From positions 1 to 64,000 of the forward strand of contig BGZK01000021.1 of assembly GCA_005406025.1 (NCBI GenBank): a stretch of 64,000 nt of DNA, read 5' to 3'. Positions 22,339 through 35,334 of this stretch are shown here, piece by piece (positions within the stretch are counted from its first letter, which is position 1; each line of letters starts with the position of its first letter). The notes beneath the pieces are model-generated. The model had not been told where the DNA came from and searched no databases. It was given only the letters and a program-made list of their open reading frames with translations. Source of the stretch: Eumeta japonica. Its lineage: Eukaryota; Arthropoda; Insecta; Lepidoptera; Psychidae. The position numbers and the translations under genes were made by a program.

Positions 22339-23204
22339 TGTTTTATATCATATTTAAAAGTAAATCTTGAATGCATATCAGAACGATACAAATAAAGATA
22401 AAAATAAACAAATTTAATATATTCAAATCAATGACAGCAGGGGCGATAGTCGAGCCCAGTACATTGTTCTAAGAAGGAACAAAATTACAAGAAGTTCTTA
22501 CGTTCTATCAGTTTAAACCTTTTACTCCGCGCTTCAGAGACCAGAGTAAAGTCGCTAGTTTTGAACGATTTAAACCAGTGAATCACGACGGTCCTAACCA
22601 GCCCTGGAATCTCATCATCTCTCATCCTCGAGCCAACATGGCAGATCAAGATTTAGGCCTACCAATCTGAAACGGCATTGCTTTAGGGCGTTATTCTACA
22701 GTAGAGTCATAAAAATTCGACGCCTCAATCGGTTAAGTAAATCTCACGACTTCCGCCTTAAGCCTTAAGTTCAGAATTCTGACAGGGTATGTAAGCAGTT
22801 AAAACGAATAGCTACGCATCGATAATAAAAATCAGAAACGCCGAGACTGTTTTACAGTTTTGGGTAAAGACTAAGAACTCATTTTTAGGGTTCAATAAAC
22901 ATGGAGTTCCTTTCGAAATCAACCCGAGAAAATACGTGCAAATCATTGAAGTTATGTAAAACCACACACCACAGACAAAAACTCTGTAATTACAAAACCA
23001 ATTAAACGTATGCAATAATAATTTTATCAATATATTTAGATATATAATTATTGTCAAGAAATAGTAAATTGCAAATTAATTGAATTTCTACGACCTGCCG
23101 CTTTTTCTAGCAAGTATCGCAATACTGTGGATTGATCTATCATCTGCGCTATTCCCAATAAAATATGAAAAAAAAGGGTTTCAAAAAGAGAGCATATATC
23201 TTTT
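22339..23204. other. No recognisable gene
   Basis: A GC-balanced part at 22,430-22,770 does not match any element I know. The rest is AT-rich. Confidence 0.35.
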
Positions 23205-23525
23205 TAAATTTTAAGTTTTAAAACGACATGGCTCTACCACTTCAGAAAAATTTATGTGTTTAAGCCATTCTGTGGCCAACTTAGCTGAAGCACAAAAAGT
23301 AGCAGCTTCTGCTGTTGCCTTTCGTCTGTTGAGTGAGAATTCTGGTGGCCCACTCCACCCTCGCCGCCTTCCATCAACTCGAGCCCCTTGCGTTAGATAT
23401 CCTATTCCCCTCCGAGAAGCTGGCAACGCAATGGGAACACCTCTGAGGTTGTGAATGTCCATGGGCAGCGATGATCATCTTATATCTGATGGTCTGTAAG
23501 CTCGTTTGCCTCTTATTAAACATAA
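23205..23525 (-). repeat. Lepidopteran dispersed repeat (GGCAAACGAG family), minus strand
   Basis: On the minus strand it starts near GAGGCAAACGAGCTTACAGA and CCATCAGATATAAG. It continues through CATGGACATTCACAACCTC, GCGTTGCCAGCTTCTCGG, GGAGTGGGCCACCAGAATTC and a GCAGAAGCTGCTAC block. The same order is seen on the plus strand at 63.7 kb and in more worn form at 38.1 kb and 37.5 kb. I know this wording from many lepidopteran genomes, where it forms tens of thousands of short copies. The two ~66-83-codon frames here (both strands) are not genes. Confidence 0.75.
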
Positions 23526-23949
23526 AAGAATTCTAAAATTTTAAATAAAAATTTGAAATGCAATTGCAATAGGTTTACAGGCACACGAATTTAATTCTAA
23601 AGTTTTTATGATAAATTTTTGTACAAGCAGTTAGGCCTATCGGTATTATGGTCGATTGAGGCACTTCTATCCATTTATTTGAAAAAATATATTATGTACA
23701 TTATCGGACTATGAAACTATGGAGTTATTCCGAGCGTACTTGTTAAAATAAACTTCTTGAATTTCAATGGAAACATAAAACTATAAGGGAGCAGATATTA
23801 AGAGGCTATCGGAATTTATGAGGTTGTTAAATGTTAATGCCTCCATTAAAGTCCATGACGTTGTTTGTAAATGACAGCCGAAATTGCTGACTGTTCTGCA
23901 GTTACCTCGAAATTACTAACACTTCTACAATTACGATACCTTTACTATT

Positions 23950-24240
23950 ATATAAATCTGTACGCTCTGTCTGTACATACATTTCTTTTTGTGATCGATA
24001 TTCGTTTTATTATTCACGTATCCCAATTCTAGGTTTTTTAAAAGTTATATATGTCAGTCTGTCAATATGTGCTTTCGTCAGTTAAAAACGACTTAACCGA
24101 TTTTAGTAAAGTTTGGGATACACTAAGAACATGCGAAAATTGTATGTTTGTTTGTTTAAGCTATTTTCTGAAACGACTAAACAGATTTGAATTAAACTTT
24201 GAATAGAAGTAGATTAGCTTTCGAAATAAAAAATAGGATA
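23950..24240 (+). repeat. Dispersed repeat fragment (CTTAACCGATTTTAGTAAA)
   Basis: Contains TCTGTCTGTACATACAT, GTCAGTCTGTCAATATG, then GACTTAACCGATTTTAGTAA with AGTTTGGGATACA, and a second similar block (CTGAAACGACTAAACAG). This wording is the reverse complement of the minisatellite unit at 10 kb and recurs in insect repeats. Boundaries and class are uncertain. Confidence 0.4.
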
Positions 24241-24485
24241 CTTTTTATCTATATATCTGTTTATATGTATATATGGAATATACTAATATATGAAACCATA
24301 CTGTAAAATTTTCTCATTAATGTTTATTCTATGACGTACCTAAATAAATTTACGTTTTTTTATATTTCCACCTTGATCATCTGCTTGTCCTCTTATAATT
24401 TAAACAATCGTAATAAAATTTAGGATACAGTAAGAACATGTAGTTTGGCAATTCATAGTTTAGTTTATAATATCATAATCTGTCA

Positions 24486-24737
24486 TAGCCTGTAATATCT
24501 CTCTATCATAGTCTTTAATATCGATAAAGTGTCTGTTTGTCTTTGTAATAGCCTGTAATATCTCTCTATCATAGTCTATAATATCGATAAAGTGTCTGTT
24601 TGTTTTTGTAATAGCATGTAATATCTCTCTATCATAGTCTGTAATATCGATAAAGTGTCTGTTTGTTTTTGTAATAGCCTATAATATCTCTTTATCACAG
24701 GCTATAATATCGATAAAGTGTCTATTTGTTTTTTGTC
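24486..24737 (+). repeat. 63-bp tandem array, four copies
   Basis: The landmark TAGCCTGTAATATC starts at 24486, 24549, 24612 (TAGCATG) and 24675, an exact 63-bp period. Copies 1-3 are nearly identical and copy 4 is more diverged. Each unit holds two related half-units: one has AGCCTGTAATATCTCTCTAT, the other AGTCTGTAATATCGATAAAG. So it probably grew from a ~30-bp motif. No reading frame. Confidence 0.9.
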
Positions 24738-25029
24738 TGAGATAAAGTTCTAAAAAGCGAAACGGTTGTAATAAAATTTTCATATTTTTTATTTTTGTTT
24801 ATTTTCAATAGATTATCTTCTATGGTTGTGTATTTTGTTTTCTTTGCCTACGTAAATCATTCATCGATTATTTATAAAAAAATCGTAAGAAAAAAGTAAA
24901 AAATCCTTGAATAATATAAGCCTTAGTATTTTGCCTTGTCTTCATCGGCATATTTGTGCTATTACATAGATTCTAAAAATTATTTAACTCATACAAAGCT
25001 ACTTATCCCCAAACAGTCTTTATTTTGAC

Positions 25030-25370
25030 ACTAATATTTATATCGGCTTCTCCCAAATTAGGTCCCTAACCGGTAGTGGATTCGAAAGAGGAATAGGGAA
25101 CGGAATTGAAAGTAGAGACCAGAAAGGATCTAAGTGGAGAACTCGACCATGGTCAGAAACGAGGATGGGACTAAATCACATATAATCAAGAGCGTAACGG
25201 AAAAAATCTGGAAACGAAAAAACGAATACGTATGAGGAACAGGACCGAGATCAGAATCAAGCACAAGATAATATCTATTATCCTGTTCGGGGCCATATTT
25301 AAGAGTGTGATCGGTCGATATACAAGATGAAAAAAATCATTTTATATCAACACGGATGGAGGCGTATGTG
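25030..25370 (+). repeat. Dispersed repeat with degenerate six-base core, copy E
   Basis: The core starts with AACCGGTAGTGGATTCG (about 25,068) and runs as a purine-rich degenerate hexamer pattern to about 25,300. It is followed by ATCGGTCGATATACAAGATG and ATCATTTTATATCAACACGG, matching the downstream flanks of copies B and C. The 88-codon frame from 25,327 begins in this flank and shows no domain. Confidence 0.55.
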
Positions 25371-28300
25371 GAAGTTAATTTACAAATCAATACTAATTAT
25401 TTGTCCTTCGTTTACAAACGAAATTACATCGGAAACGACAACGGAAAACCCCAAAGTAGTGTACGAGGGACAATTTTCCAAATATAGACGAAATATAATA
25501 GATAAGAGGAACTGTCTATTTGGCGCAAACGATTTTCTCGAGGAGACGCTTACAGAAATCCCTTACGGACTAGTGGGCGGAAGAACGCTGTAGGAAGAAT
25601 TAGTGTAGGCGGTAGCGATACAACGAATTCCGTTAAGGTCTCAATTCTCCAATTCTCGCGTTCACGAGACAGTTTCTTGCTTATTTTAAGTGCTTGAAAA
25701 TAAAACCGTTTTTGAACAATTGAACAGAAACTATTTGAGTTGTTCTGACGAGTTTTACAGGCAGCTCGAATTTGAGCCTCGATTTTGGTATATTTTCCTG
25801 TACAAAAGTTGTCTATTTTTGGTCTAAACGGGACAATGAGCACCCAAAACTAAAAACGAAACACTAATTCGTGTTTTAATAAAGAAGCTTTTCGTAAACA
25901 AGCGGAAATGTATATTCGATTTCTTTTTTGCAGCATATTCTTGGTTTAATGTTTGTTTAGGTTATTTAATCGCGTGACACGTTGTGTTTTGTCCCTTTTA
26001 GATGGACTATGAAATTGGGGCTTCTTATAGACCTATGATAATATGGAACTATAAAAAAAAAGTTTAAAGAAAAAAATACTAAACTGCAACTAAAAGTTTC
26101 ATTATAAATCAAGTTAAGTAAGATATACTTTTATCTTACCGTAAAACTATTATTGTAAGGGAATTATGTAGCTCTCTGAAAATCTAACAATTAATTTTAC
26201 ATTAATCCTTTATTAAATAAATACGCTGCAATAGAGTCAGTTTTATTTATTTTCTTACTTTTAACATAACTTTGGACAACAGCAAATTTTTTAATGGTAT
26301 TTTCATTAATCAGAATCAGATAAAGGTGCTCAAATGAAAAGTTCAGAGTTCGCCCCGAGCGGATTAATATACGCGACATGAGTAATTTGGGAGGACCAAC
26401 TTTGCGTACAGCCATAAATAACGGTTTAATACTAATATCGCCACAGCAGGACCTAGATTCTAAATTTATAGGGCTATTGAATTACTGCTATACACTTATA
26501 CCGTAAATTATTAAGCTACAGTTTGATCGAGAAAGCTCGATTAATAATTCGTGATAACGACATATCAACAGTTATCTTCCTAACTATGCCCATTGAAGAC
26601 TGCTTCATGTGATGTGAAATTTTATAATGAGTTTAATTTTGAATTAATAATATTTTTATCTCACAGGTCGTCATAAAACTCTCGCAAAAAATCATAAATA
26701 TTTTGTGAATTAACACTTTACCCGTCATCCCTGAGACGGGTTTGCCCTTAAGAAGAACGAACAAGAAACTTAAGGGCAGCTCGTTCCCAATTTCGCACGC
26801 CGCAACGTGACTGAAGCATTACAATCGGTCAAGAGAAACCATGAAGCGTACTCAAATTTAGTCATTCTCGCTAATAATATATTGTACTTATTTGGTGAAA
26901 AAGGTACACTATTATAAAGAGGAATCCTCAGTCTCCAAACTTTATATCATTGCAAGTCTCTCACAAAATATAGTTATAACAAGAAATCTCATGGAAAAAA
27001 TATTGCGTGGATCATCAATTGGTACATAAAGATGTGATCACGATTTGGCTCGACTGGATTCAATCAAATGATTTATTTTTTCGTGAGGAACAGAAGCCTA
27101 TTGAATATGAGCTCTTTCATTTTTGTCAATTTTTTTAATACCTACGAATTTAAAATCAACAAATATGACTTATCGAGAGAAACGACGAGTTTCGCACAAG
27201 AGTGTTTGAGTATCCTCAACCGTATGGATAAACTTAGCCTAGTATTTAAGAATATTTTTTTTAGTGTTTTTTTTTTCTGTTTTTCTTCAGATATCGCAGG
27301 TGACGCCGTAAGTAAATTGAGCGGTAGTGCGGAATTGTAAACTTTCTATTTTATATTTTCAATTAAATTTACGTTCTGAATTGACCATTTGTTACAATTC
27401 TATCATTTGTGCGGTTTATTAATATAAAAATTTGGCGGCGTGCACTTTTGGTATTTCCAAATTTTTATTGTTTACAACCACAACAATACAAAAGTATTAC
27501 TGAATATAACAATCGAGAAGTCAAGTAGGGTACAGTTGTGGTCTTCTAAATATTTAGAAATTGTGTGATAGTCGTTTTTTGATTGTCGTGGTCTTATTTG
27601 TCGATAATTGTGTTTATTATCAATGCATATAGTAAAATTGTAACAGGCCGATATCTGTAAAACTTCTTAATATGTTTTATCGTGATACATCAGTGAATAA
27701 TCAAATGAATTATTAAACAACAAGACAAACATATGAAGGGATAACAAGGAATAGAAGAACAGTAGAACAAAGGAACGAATGGATAGACAGATAGGTAAAG
27801 ACCATTGAGCAAATGAATAGACAGTAACAGGTAAACAAACGGACACTCGAACAATTGAACAGACGAAAGGAAAAAACTTGAAAATGTTCAGAAAAAACAA
27901 ACGAACAGGACAGTTTTCACAAAAACTATTTACCTTTTACAACTGGATATTATGGCTTCTCACGTATTGTTATGACATTTTCTATAAAAGGTAGAGTGTT
28001 GCGATAGATTGTCGGCAATTTAAAAATGAACGCAAAACAAACCCACACACAAAAAAAAGGCTTTTAACTTTTACAATTTACAACAATTAAAAACAGCCCC
28101 CGAACAATTTTATATATCGCTACCATTAAATAGGCTATTAGTGCCACAGACGAAGCAATTATTCATGAAATTGAAACGATGTTTCTGACTTATAAAATTG
28201 CGCGTCGATATTTCAATATTATCACGGTTTGTTTCCACCGGTCATTAATCGTCGTTATTATTTTTGATATATTTTTGTAAGTCCTAAATCAGATATTACC

Positions 28301-28404
28301 TTGACCTAGGTCATAAGTAATAATAGGTATTCAAATTGACAAGTAAAGTAGTAAAAACGTAATCGTTTTTATTTCATCGAAAATCTAGATTTAGATATGT
28401 TATC
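25371..28404. other. No recognisable gene; paired small hairpins
   Basis: AT-rich spacer. At 26,720-26,741 an ACCCGTC/GACGGGT pair forms a short hairpin. It is followed at once by a GCCCTTAAG/CTTAAGGGC pair (26,744-26,777). Frames of 72-97 codons in this stretch show no domains. Confidence 0.35.
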
Positions 28405-28600
28405 TTTCCGTTCCGGCTTCGCCCGTGTAAACACAGAAAGTGTTCCCTCATCTTTTATGTAAAAAGATCTTGCTGTCACTTCCAATCTCATTCCTGATTT
28501 TATTTCTGTTACTTGTATCGTTTTTGATTTTGACTCCGGCCACACTCTTCAACATTATTCTAATCGTAATTCTTTTTCGCTTCGAATTATATACAAAAAC
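28405..28600 (-). repeat. Dispersed repeat with degenerate six-base core, copy F (worn)
   Basis: TCCGGCTTCGCCCGTGTAA at about 28,412 is the family's end motif, here on the minus strand. It is followed by CCAATCTCATTCCTGATTTT and GATTTTGACTCCGGCCAC, the pyrimidine face of the hexamer pattern. A 108-codon frame (28440-28766) is incidental. Confidence 0.45.
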
Positions 28601-31600
28601 TTTCATATATTATACAACTCCATTACCCCCCATTGTAAAAAAACGTGTTTCACAATTTATAAAAAGCAATATTGATACCAAAGCTATTTTAAAAATACAT
28701 TTCCAGTTGATGCATACCTTATACAAACTATTATCAGATCAATTCGTATCTCATTGGGACTTATAGTTTTCGAGATCTCAAATCTCGGAGAAAAGTATGT
28801 AACTTAATGACAGGACAATGAAAAGTGGAAAAAAATATACGTATTTAGTGCAAAAGAACTTCGGATTCGGCAAAAAAAAAAGTAAATAAAGCCTGTATTT
28901 AGTGGGATATCTTTGAACAAGACTTAGATTTTCGGGTATAGAAATAAGATTGACGAATCTACTGTCTCAATACAAATTTTGAACAAAACCAGATCATCGA
29001 TTTTCGTTGCCAAAACCTAACAAACAGACAGAGTTATCCTTTGACAATTAAAACTTTCTCTTTATCTTCATACTGTCTGTAAAAATAGTTTTTTTAAAAA
29101 AAAAACTATTTTTACATGCATTTACCAACAATAAAACAATGAAAAAAATATCATTGGGTTCCCGTAGGACAACCTACATTTACGCTACATGCGTTGTACA
29201 GTTTTATGGTCGTCCACAGTTACATTACAATTCGACAGCGAACAATGGCCTTCCTCCCGCATCTGTTCCAAATAAAGGCGAGGCCTCTGAATAGGAACTC
29301 GGGGTTTGGGTCGTGAAGATAAAAAGCATGCTCGCCCCCATTGTCCGGAGGTACGCACGAGGTCGCGGTCCTAACTAACTGTAGGGGTCCTAACGAAGGT
29401 GCTTATCTTTAAACGGTACAAGGGCGTGGTTGTGCCGTCGCGAGAATTTGTATGCCGATTCGTTGCCGTGTCGGATAACAGTGGAGTCAGATATGGCCGC
29501 TTTCAGATAGGCGTGTTCTATTATTTAGAAGGAGGTTTCAGATGTTTTGAAAATAATGACGGGACTTTTATGAGGTCAAAATACTTTTAGAAAGTTACAG
29601 ATGTTTTAGGAGTATTAATTTTGGATTTTCGTTTTGGCCAAAAATATGTTATACTTATTTGAATTGGAAAAAAATATGGGAGGAGTCATAAAAGAAGGCT
29701 ATATGAGTTTAGTATACGAAATAGAGTCGTAGTCTATCACTAGTCTAATAGTCTATATATAGTAAAAGATATATAATAAAAGAATAAGTGTATGAAATAT
29801 AAAATTTGTACAATCACTTATTTTTTTTAAGCAATAAATACGTATGGCAATCGAGTATCCCTTGTTGGACCAAACTTTCTTTACAATTTATTTTCACATG
29901 TGTATTGTCCACGTGCAATGCTGAAATATTCAATGAATAACAATGGATTAATTTTAGCGGTCAGGCAGCGGTTGTCGAATGTTAGCTGAGCTGTAACTTT
30001 AAGCTGTTAGTTGCCGCCGCCGCACAGCCTTAGCTGTATCCATTAATAACGGGGAGAATGCTCAAAGCTACACACCGCCGTGTATTAAAACGTGACACAG
30101 TGTAACACGGCGGCGGATATGTCGCCCTAAATCCTTTGAGTATCGATTTTCGGCGAATATCAGTCGGATGTCGCGCGGGTGCTTACACCGTCTGGCTGTA
30201 ACATCGGCCGGGCAAACAGCGTAGGTGGCAGCGTAAACATGCTCTATCTGATATGCCCTATGTATAAAATGATAGTTTGAAACTTATGCCATATCGCATA
30301 TCCATCTAATATATTAATTATAAAGCCATTTATTTGAAATAGGCATTTTAACTTAGGTGGGTACTGAGTAATTTGTTACTATAACTATTATTTTCATATG
30401 TCCTGTGGGGAGTTAAAAATGTGATCATTGTTCATATTATTTAGCAGCTCGTTTAAAATCATCTGCTTAATCTACCCTAACGATTAAGATATATTTTGAA
30501 TATAATGTTTCCATTATTTTGTAATTTTCTCCACATTTTTTATAACCGACATAACAAATTGCGTACCCATGCATCTCTGCTTTGATATACAACAAAGCAG
30601 ACCTACTGTTAAAGTATGGATAACATTAAGATATTTTTCTCAATTTTTCTCAATCCTAAGCGAGTGATGTGTTTAAACAAACAACTGAATTTAAATTTTA
30701 CTAATAATGTCATGTTCAACGCACGCTCGGACTCGAACTAGTCCGTCAAGCAAAGCAAATTGACCTTGCTTGGCTTGGAAGATATGCATACTACAAATAA
30801 ATAAGCTACCAAGTACAAATTTGTTCATAGTATTTTGAATGTAAGATTTTCGGTAAAATTAATTTAATGACAATAGCTAGAAACACAGTAAACATCTCAC
30901 AAGAAGGCTTAGTCGCCGTGGTTACAAATCTCATATAGATCGATCCACGAAAGCGTTTCCAATTTGTGGACAGCGAATTAGGAAATAATTCCCTGCTTCA
31001 TATCCGCTGAATTACGTAATCACTATTTATACAGTTTCGCTTTATCTTCCTAAATAGAAACAGTGGAGGCGGGATAAGAGCCTACAACAATAGCATTTGT
31101 GTAAGGGTAGTATTTATAAAATATTTTCGACGGGTTTCAAGGAAATCCAAAGGAGTATGTGTTGTATTAACAGATCCATGTATGTCTACCATGACATACG
31201 TGGACTATGACCGTTAGCAATCAGGTTCTTAGAGTGCTTCGTACGCCAAACAACTTGGCATATATATAAGCACAAACAGATAAAGCCTTGTCAGAAATCC
31301 AGAGATGCAATCCTTATGATTTAATGTCATAAGAATGTTTTAGAGACGCAATCGCCTTAGACGAAGTCGATTTCGCTTATATCCATATTAGTTTTACTGT
31401 CAAAACAGCCTTTTTTTGACAAATATTTGCTTTCCTTCAACTAACAAACTATTTGATCTGTGTGAATTTCTATATTAATAAGAATTCAATTGTATTACAA
31501 AATTTGAAGTTTTTGGCGTTTACTGTCTATGGGTTTCCTTGTGAATTAGTAATAATAATTTTATTAGGCAACTGTACAATAAAATATAAGATTCAGGTGA

Positions 31601-31718
31601 CAATTGTGTGTGTGTAATTTGAATAAATCGGCCAATAGCATGCCGGGTCATGCTCACTGTAGGGTTCCGAAGCCATTACTACAAAGAAATGCACTATAGA
31701 TTAAAAACTACGTTGTTA
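28601..31718. other. No recognisable gene; two GC-richer patches
   Basis: 29,160-29,520 and 29,980-30,240 are GC-richer than their surroundings. The second has a CACCGCCGTGT/ACACGGCGG pair that could form a hairpin (about 30,076-30,114). Neither matches a family I know. They could be conserved non-coding DNA or old elements. ATCCATGTATGTC / GACATACGTGG near 31,170-31,202 is another small hairpin. Confidence 0.35.
29079..29115. repeat. 17-bp perfect hairpin
   Basis: GTAAAAATAGTTTTTTT, an AAA loop, then the exact complement ending in CTATTTTTAC. Confidence 0.8.
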
Positions 31719-31885
31719 CAGTACAAATAAACGAAATTCTGCCGCTGTGAAATTAGTCACGAAAGCGTGGCGATGGCGGAAAAAAGGCACGCGGGAGAGA
31801 AGAAGAAAGGGTCGGGGAGTGTTAAGCCTGCGCATTACATCATTCGCAGGCAAATCAGAGCGGCAAAGTTTTGTGCGTTGTACTG
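31719..31885 (+). mobile_element. 167-bp MITE, copy 2
   Basis: Left end CAGTACAAATAAACGAAATT, then CTGCCGCTGTGAAATTAG; right end CGGCAAAGTTTTGTGCGTTG followed by TACTG. The interior AGAAAGGGTCGGGGAGTGTT and CATCATTCGCAGGCAAATC match copy 1. Flanking bases (TTA before, TA after) fit a TA target duplication. The 61-codon frame across it (31747-31932) is not a gene. Confidence 0.85.
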
Positions 31886-33255
31886 TACACTTTTCTCCAT
31901 GTTTCCCGCACAGAATAGGTATAAGGACTTAGTCGCTTAAACTAGAGAAACGAGAAAGTATTTTTACTAATATTCTGAAACTAGTATAAATTAAAGTGCA
32001 TCAGCATAAGAGCGTATCTTCATGGCACTTAGCTCTTTCGTTGAGAAACATAGTTTTTCGGAAATAACTCAAAAACGGTATATCCATTGATCTTCAAAAT
32101 AGTTTACATTGAAAGTATTTATTATGCGTTATCTTTATAATTTTTTTCATATTTTTGAACGTACTATTTCAAAATAAAGGGGGAGGCACAATTTGTGCTT
32201 CTTTCGGGGCGATAATTTCCAATAATATTCATTAGTCAAAAAAAAATGCTTAGAAACCTTAATATTTCCAAAAGCGCTGTTAAAATATGTGGTATACGTT
32301 GAGAGTTATCTGAAAAAAAAATTCGGTTTCCGTTACGTGTATGAAATGTCCCCCTAGAAATATTTATTGTTGTTATTTAATGAAAAAAAAACCACATGAA
32401 TTAGAAAAATAGCCTATAAAGTGGTTTATTGACGTGAATACAAATTCAGCTTTTATTTTTATAACCGAGAGATGGACTTCCTATGTTAATTATATATTTT
32501 TAGTTTAAACTAGTTTCCACCATCTGCACCGCCCTCGTCTACATTTAAATGCATTGTAGGCCTTATTTCGATAATTGCCGGTTTTGCTGTCGTTTTTACT
32601 TCCTCGATGTTGTTTCGTTCGCTTGGTTCGGTAGGTTGCTATTGACCAGTAAGTGTACTTTGTACACAAATAAAAAAAAAACTAACATCAGGAAGCCTTT
32701 GTTGGCTTTTTTTAAGGCTTCAACTATAAGCTTTACGTATTTATATTGTGAGATTGGGAGATGAGCTATTAACATCATTTGGTCCGCGCACTCCGATGAA
32801 GCAGCTTTGTAGCGCTATTATTTCTTACTTGTACCTACAATTAGCTCAAACTTATCTCAATATATCCTGAAAACGAAATGCAAATTCATTTTGCCATTTT
32901 GTAGACAAACGTGCATAAAAACACGCATAAGCCGATGGTAGTTTTGTTTTTCCAAATTCTATAAATAAAATTATTAGAATTGAGATAAAATTAGGCGATG
33001 TTAAAATTTAAATAGATATTTTTGCTCTAAGCTTAGGTTATAAATACAAAAAAAATTATAATTTCATGTATTATTAAAACATATTAAAAAAAAATCTCAG
33101 AAACGGCTACTTTAATAACTAAGGTAAAATTGTTTTATAAAAGAGAAAGAGTATGAATATTATGAATAGAAACAGAAAGACGCATGATAAAATCTACTTC
33201 TATATATATATATAAAAGAATTATCACATGTATCACAGAATAAGAATTTAAAGTC
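31886..33255. other. No recognisable gene
   Basis: AT-rich. Overlapping opposite-strand frames near 32,549-32,778 are incidental. Confidence 0.35.
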
Positions 33256-33520
33256 ACGCTTATTTCTCAGAAAGGTAAGTAGAGACTATACATTTCTACA
33301 TGGTAGGATCATTGTATATTTCTATTGCCTCACTGATAACCATCAATATCTTCAAACATGATTTTCGAACCTCGTTCTATTTGTGTGCTTAAAATTTGGC
33401 CGGTTTTTATGTCATCAATTTGATCTCAATTTTCTAGAATTCTAGTGCAAGTCTCGAATTTACTTGGGCAACCCTTGCCCACCTTTTCAACACACACGTT
33501 CGCTCTATAGGTTTGTTTTT
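33256..33520 (-). mobile_element. Worn 3' end of the RTE-like retrotransposon, minus strand
   Basis: The reverse complement follows the same order as the 35.3-kb copy. Here it is seen as CTCAGAAAGGTAAGTAGAGA, then a GCCTCACTG-TAACCATCAA-TATCTTCAAAC stretch (copy at 35.7 kb: ATTGATGGATGTCAGTGAAGC on plus). It then shows TTAAAATTTGGCC (plus copy: GCTAAAATTTAAG). Only the non-coding 3' end and the last codons are present. Confidence 0.5.
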
Positions 33521-34079
33521 TCAGTTGATAAATTTGTGATCGAAAAATGGCTTTATTATTTGTTATCAAAGAATTCGTTCTATTTTATTTATTCTTTCAT
33601 ACCAATGTTTTGTTCATTTGACAACTTGATTCTGTAGGTCAAATAGCAAACCATACAATCACAGTACAAGTCAAAAAAGTTTAAATAAATATAAAATTAA
33701 CTGCACGGTTCCTCGAATATGTGTAAAAAAAAGCCAGGCTCTCTCAGAACTAACGCCGCGCGCGCATATTTGTGCATAGCTTGCAAATGTCAAGTTATTG
33801 TATGTATATTTGTATATAAATACGTATGTATGTGTAAAGGTAAAAATATTTTGTTAATATGTGTGCAGATATAAATTAATGTTTTAAATATAATTCTTTG
33901 TATAAATAAATGTTTTAAATTGTTACTATTATTTCATCCTTCTTCCTACTATACGAATGAATATTCACATTAAAATGATTTTACCATTCAAAGTCGTTGT
34001 CACGTAAAACTTTCGCCCGTATACCGACTTTTTATGAGATGTATATAATTGGAGCAGGGATCTTGATGTGGTCTACTGT
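33521..34079. other. No recognisable gene
   Basis: AT-rich. Contains ATGT/ATAT-rich simple sequence around 33,790-33,920. Confidence 0.35.
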
Positions 34080-34325
34080 ATGAAAGAGAATTTTGTAACT
34101 TACCGCTATGAAAATTTAAGATTTCCATAAATTCGGATAATTGGATTTGGAAAATTAGTTTTAAAATGACAGACAATGAAAGTTTCGGAATTTCTTGACC
34201 GATGTCTCGCTAGCATCGGTATCGAAAACAAGCCGAAATGGTTTTGTCATTTTGATATCTACATACATAAGTAAGGTTATACTGAACCCTCAGGATACGA
34301 GTCCTATTCGCACTTGTCCGGTATT
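34080..34325 (-). repeat. Lepidopteran dispersed repeat (CCGGTCAAGTGTGAGTCGG family), minus strand
   Basis: The reverse complement of the right end reads ACCGGACAAGTGCGAATAGG, ACTCGTATCC and GAGGGTTCAGTATAACC. It matches the left end of the 55.8-kb copy (CCGGTCAAGTGTGAGTCGGA, GGGTTCCGTACC). The lower part (TTACCGCTATGAAAATTTA) matches the 43.7-kb copy. Confidence 0.65.
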
Positions 34326-35334
34326 TTAATTTAGTTGTTAAAAAATGCAGTTAACGAATATAATTCCTTTAACTGGTAATAATTTTTGAATACGTTATAT
34401 GGTAAATATAACTGAATAGTATTATAATTTAATGCCTATCTGTAAGCGTCTAATCAAAATAACCAATCAGCTGGCGAATCCATTTAGAATCTACCCGATC
34501 AGCGCTAATGAAACGACGGGAAACCGCCGGAATGGAACGGCCCTTTAGAACTAATCACTACGAGGTGACTCCGCGAAAACTGTTTCTATTCAGCAAACCT
34601 TCTAGAAAAAATAGAAGTTGAATTACACCACTTAAGTATTCACCACATTCATTACTTAACACCGCAATTCGATATACGGATCGCTAATCGTACCATCGCC
34701 TACGCATCTGACCGTCTGTTTAAAGCTACCTTGCAGTCTTTGCTTCGGAAAGATTTATAGATGGCGTCGAATAAAAAATTAAAAAGAAGATATAGAAAAG
34801 AAGACAAATCTATCAATAATAGGCAAAAGTACAATGTCGTGTTGTTATTGTAACCTACCTACTTTAAAGGTATATACTTCCACGATCTTAATATTTCTCA
34901 TTAAAGTACTTGTAGCATTTAATGTAGCATTAAAGTCCTTTATGAGCTCAGTTCCTTTTGTAAGTCTCCAAAACGAGCTGGATCCTCATGGAGAGTTAAA
35001 GATGTTTACCACCAATACGGTGTCAAGGTTCGAGACAGACGGCTTAACTTGGGCTTGTAGAATACAGCAAGAACTTATTCGTTAAATATCCCGTATTCAG
35101 GATCCGGAAACGGTACCATGTAATAAGAAGATAACGAGAATGAAGATCTGGCCATCAACGCTCTATGTGTAAATATGAGTTCTAAATGTGAGTTACAATA
35201 ATTTTTTGAAGGTACTCGAATGCGGGAAATAATTCCGCATTGCAAGCAATTGGAGCCTTGCTTGCTATTTTGAAAAGTAAAAGTGTGGCTATCCTTAATG
35301 GGGTCCTAATCCCTATGCTTCCTATCACTACGAT
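34326..35334. other. No recognisable gene
   Basis: A GC-balanced stretch at 34,480-34,740 is unassigned. An 83-codon frame at 34834-35085 has no domain. Confidence 0.35.

Noticed and set aside
23211..23462. 83- and 66-codon frames on opposite strands
   Set aside because: Both lie within the GGCAAACGAG-family repeat.
24486..24737. CRISPR-like direct repeats
   Set aside because: The whole 63-bp unit repeats with no unique spacers, and the DNA is eukaryotic. It is a minisatellite.
25327..25593. 88-codon frame after the hexamer-core copy
   Set aside because: Begins inside the repeat flank and shows no family motif.
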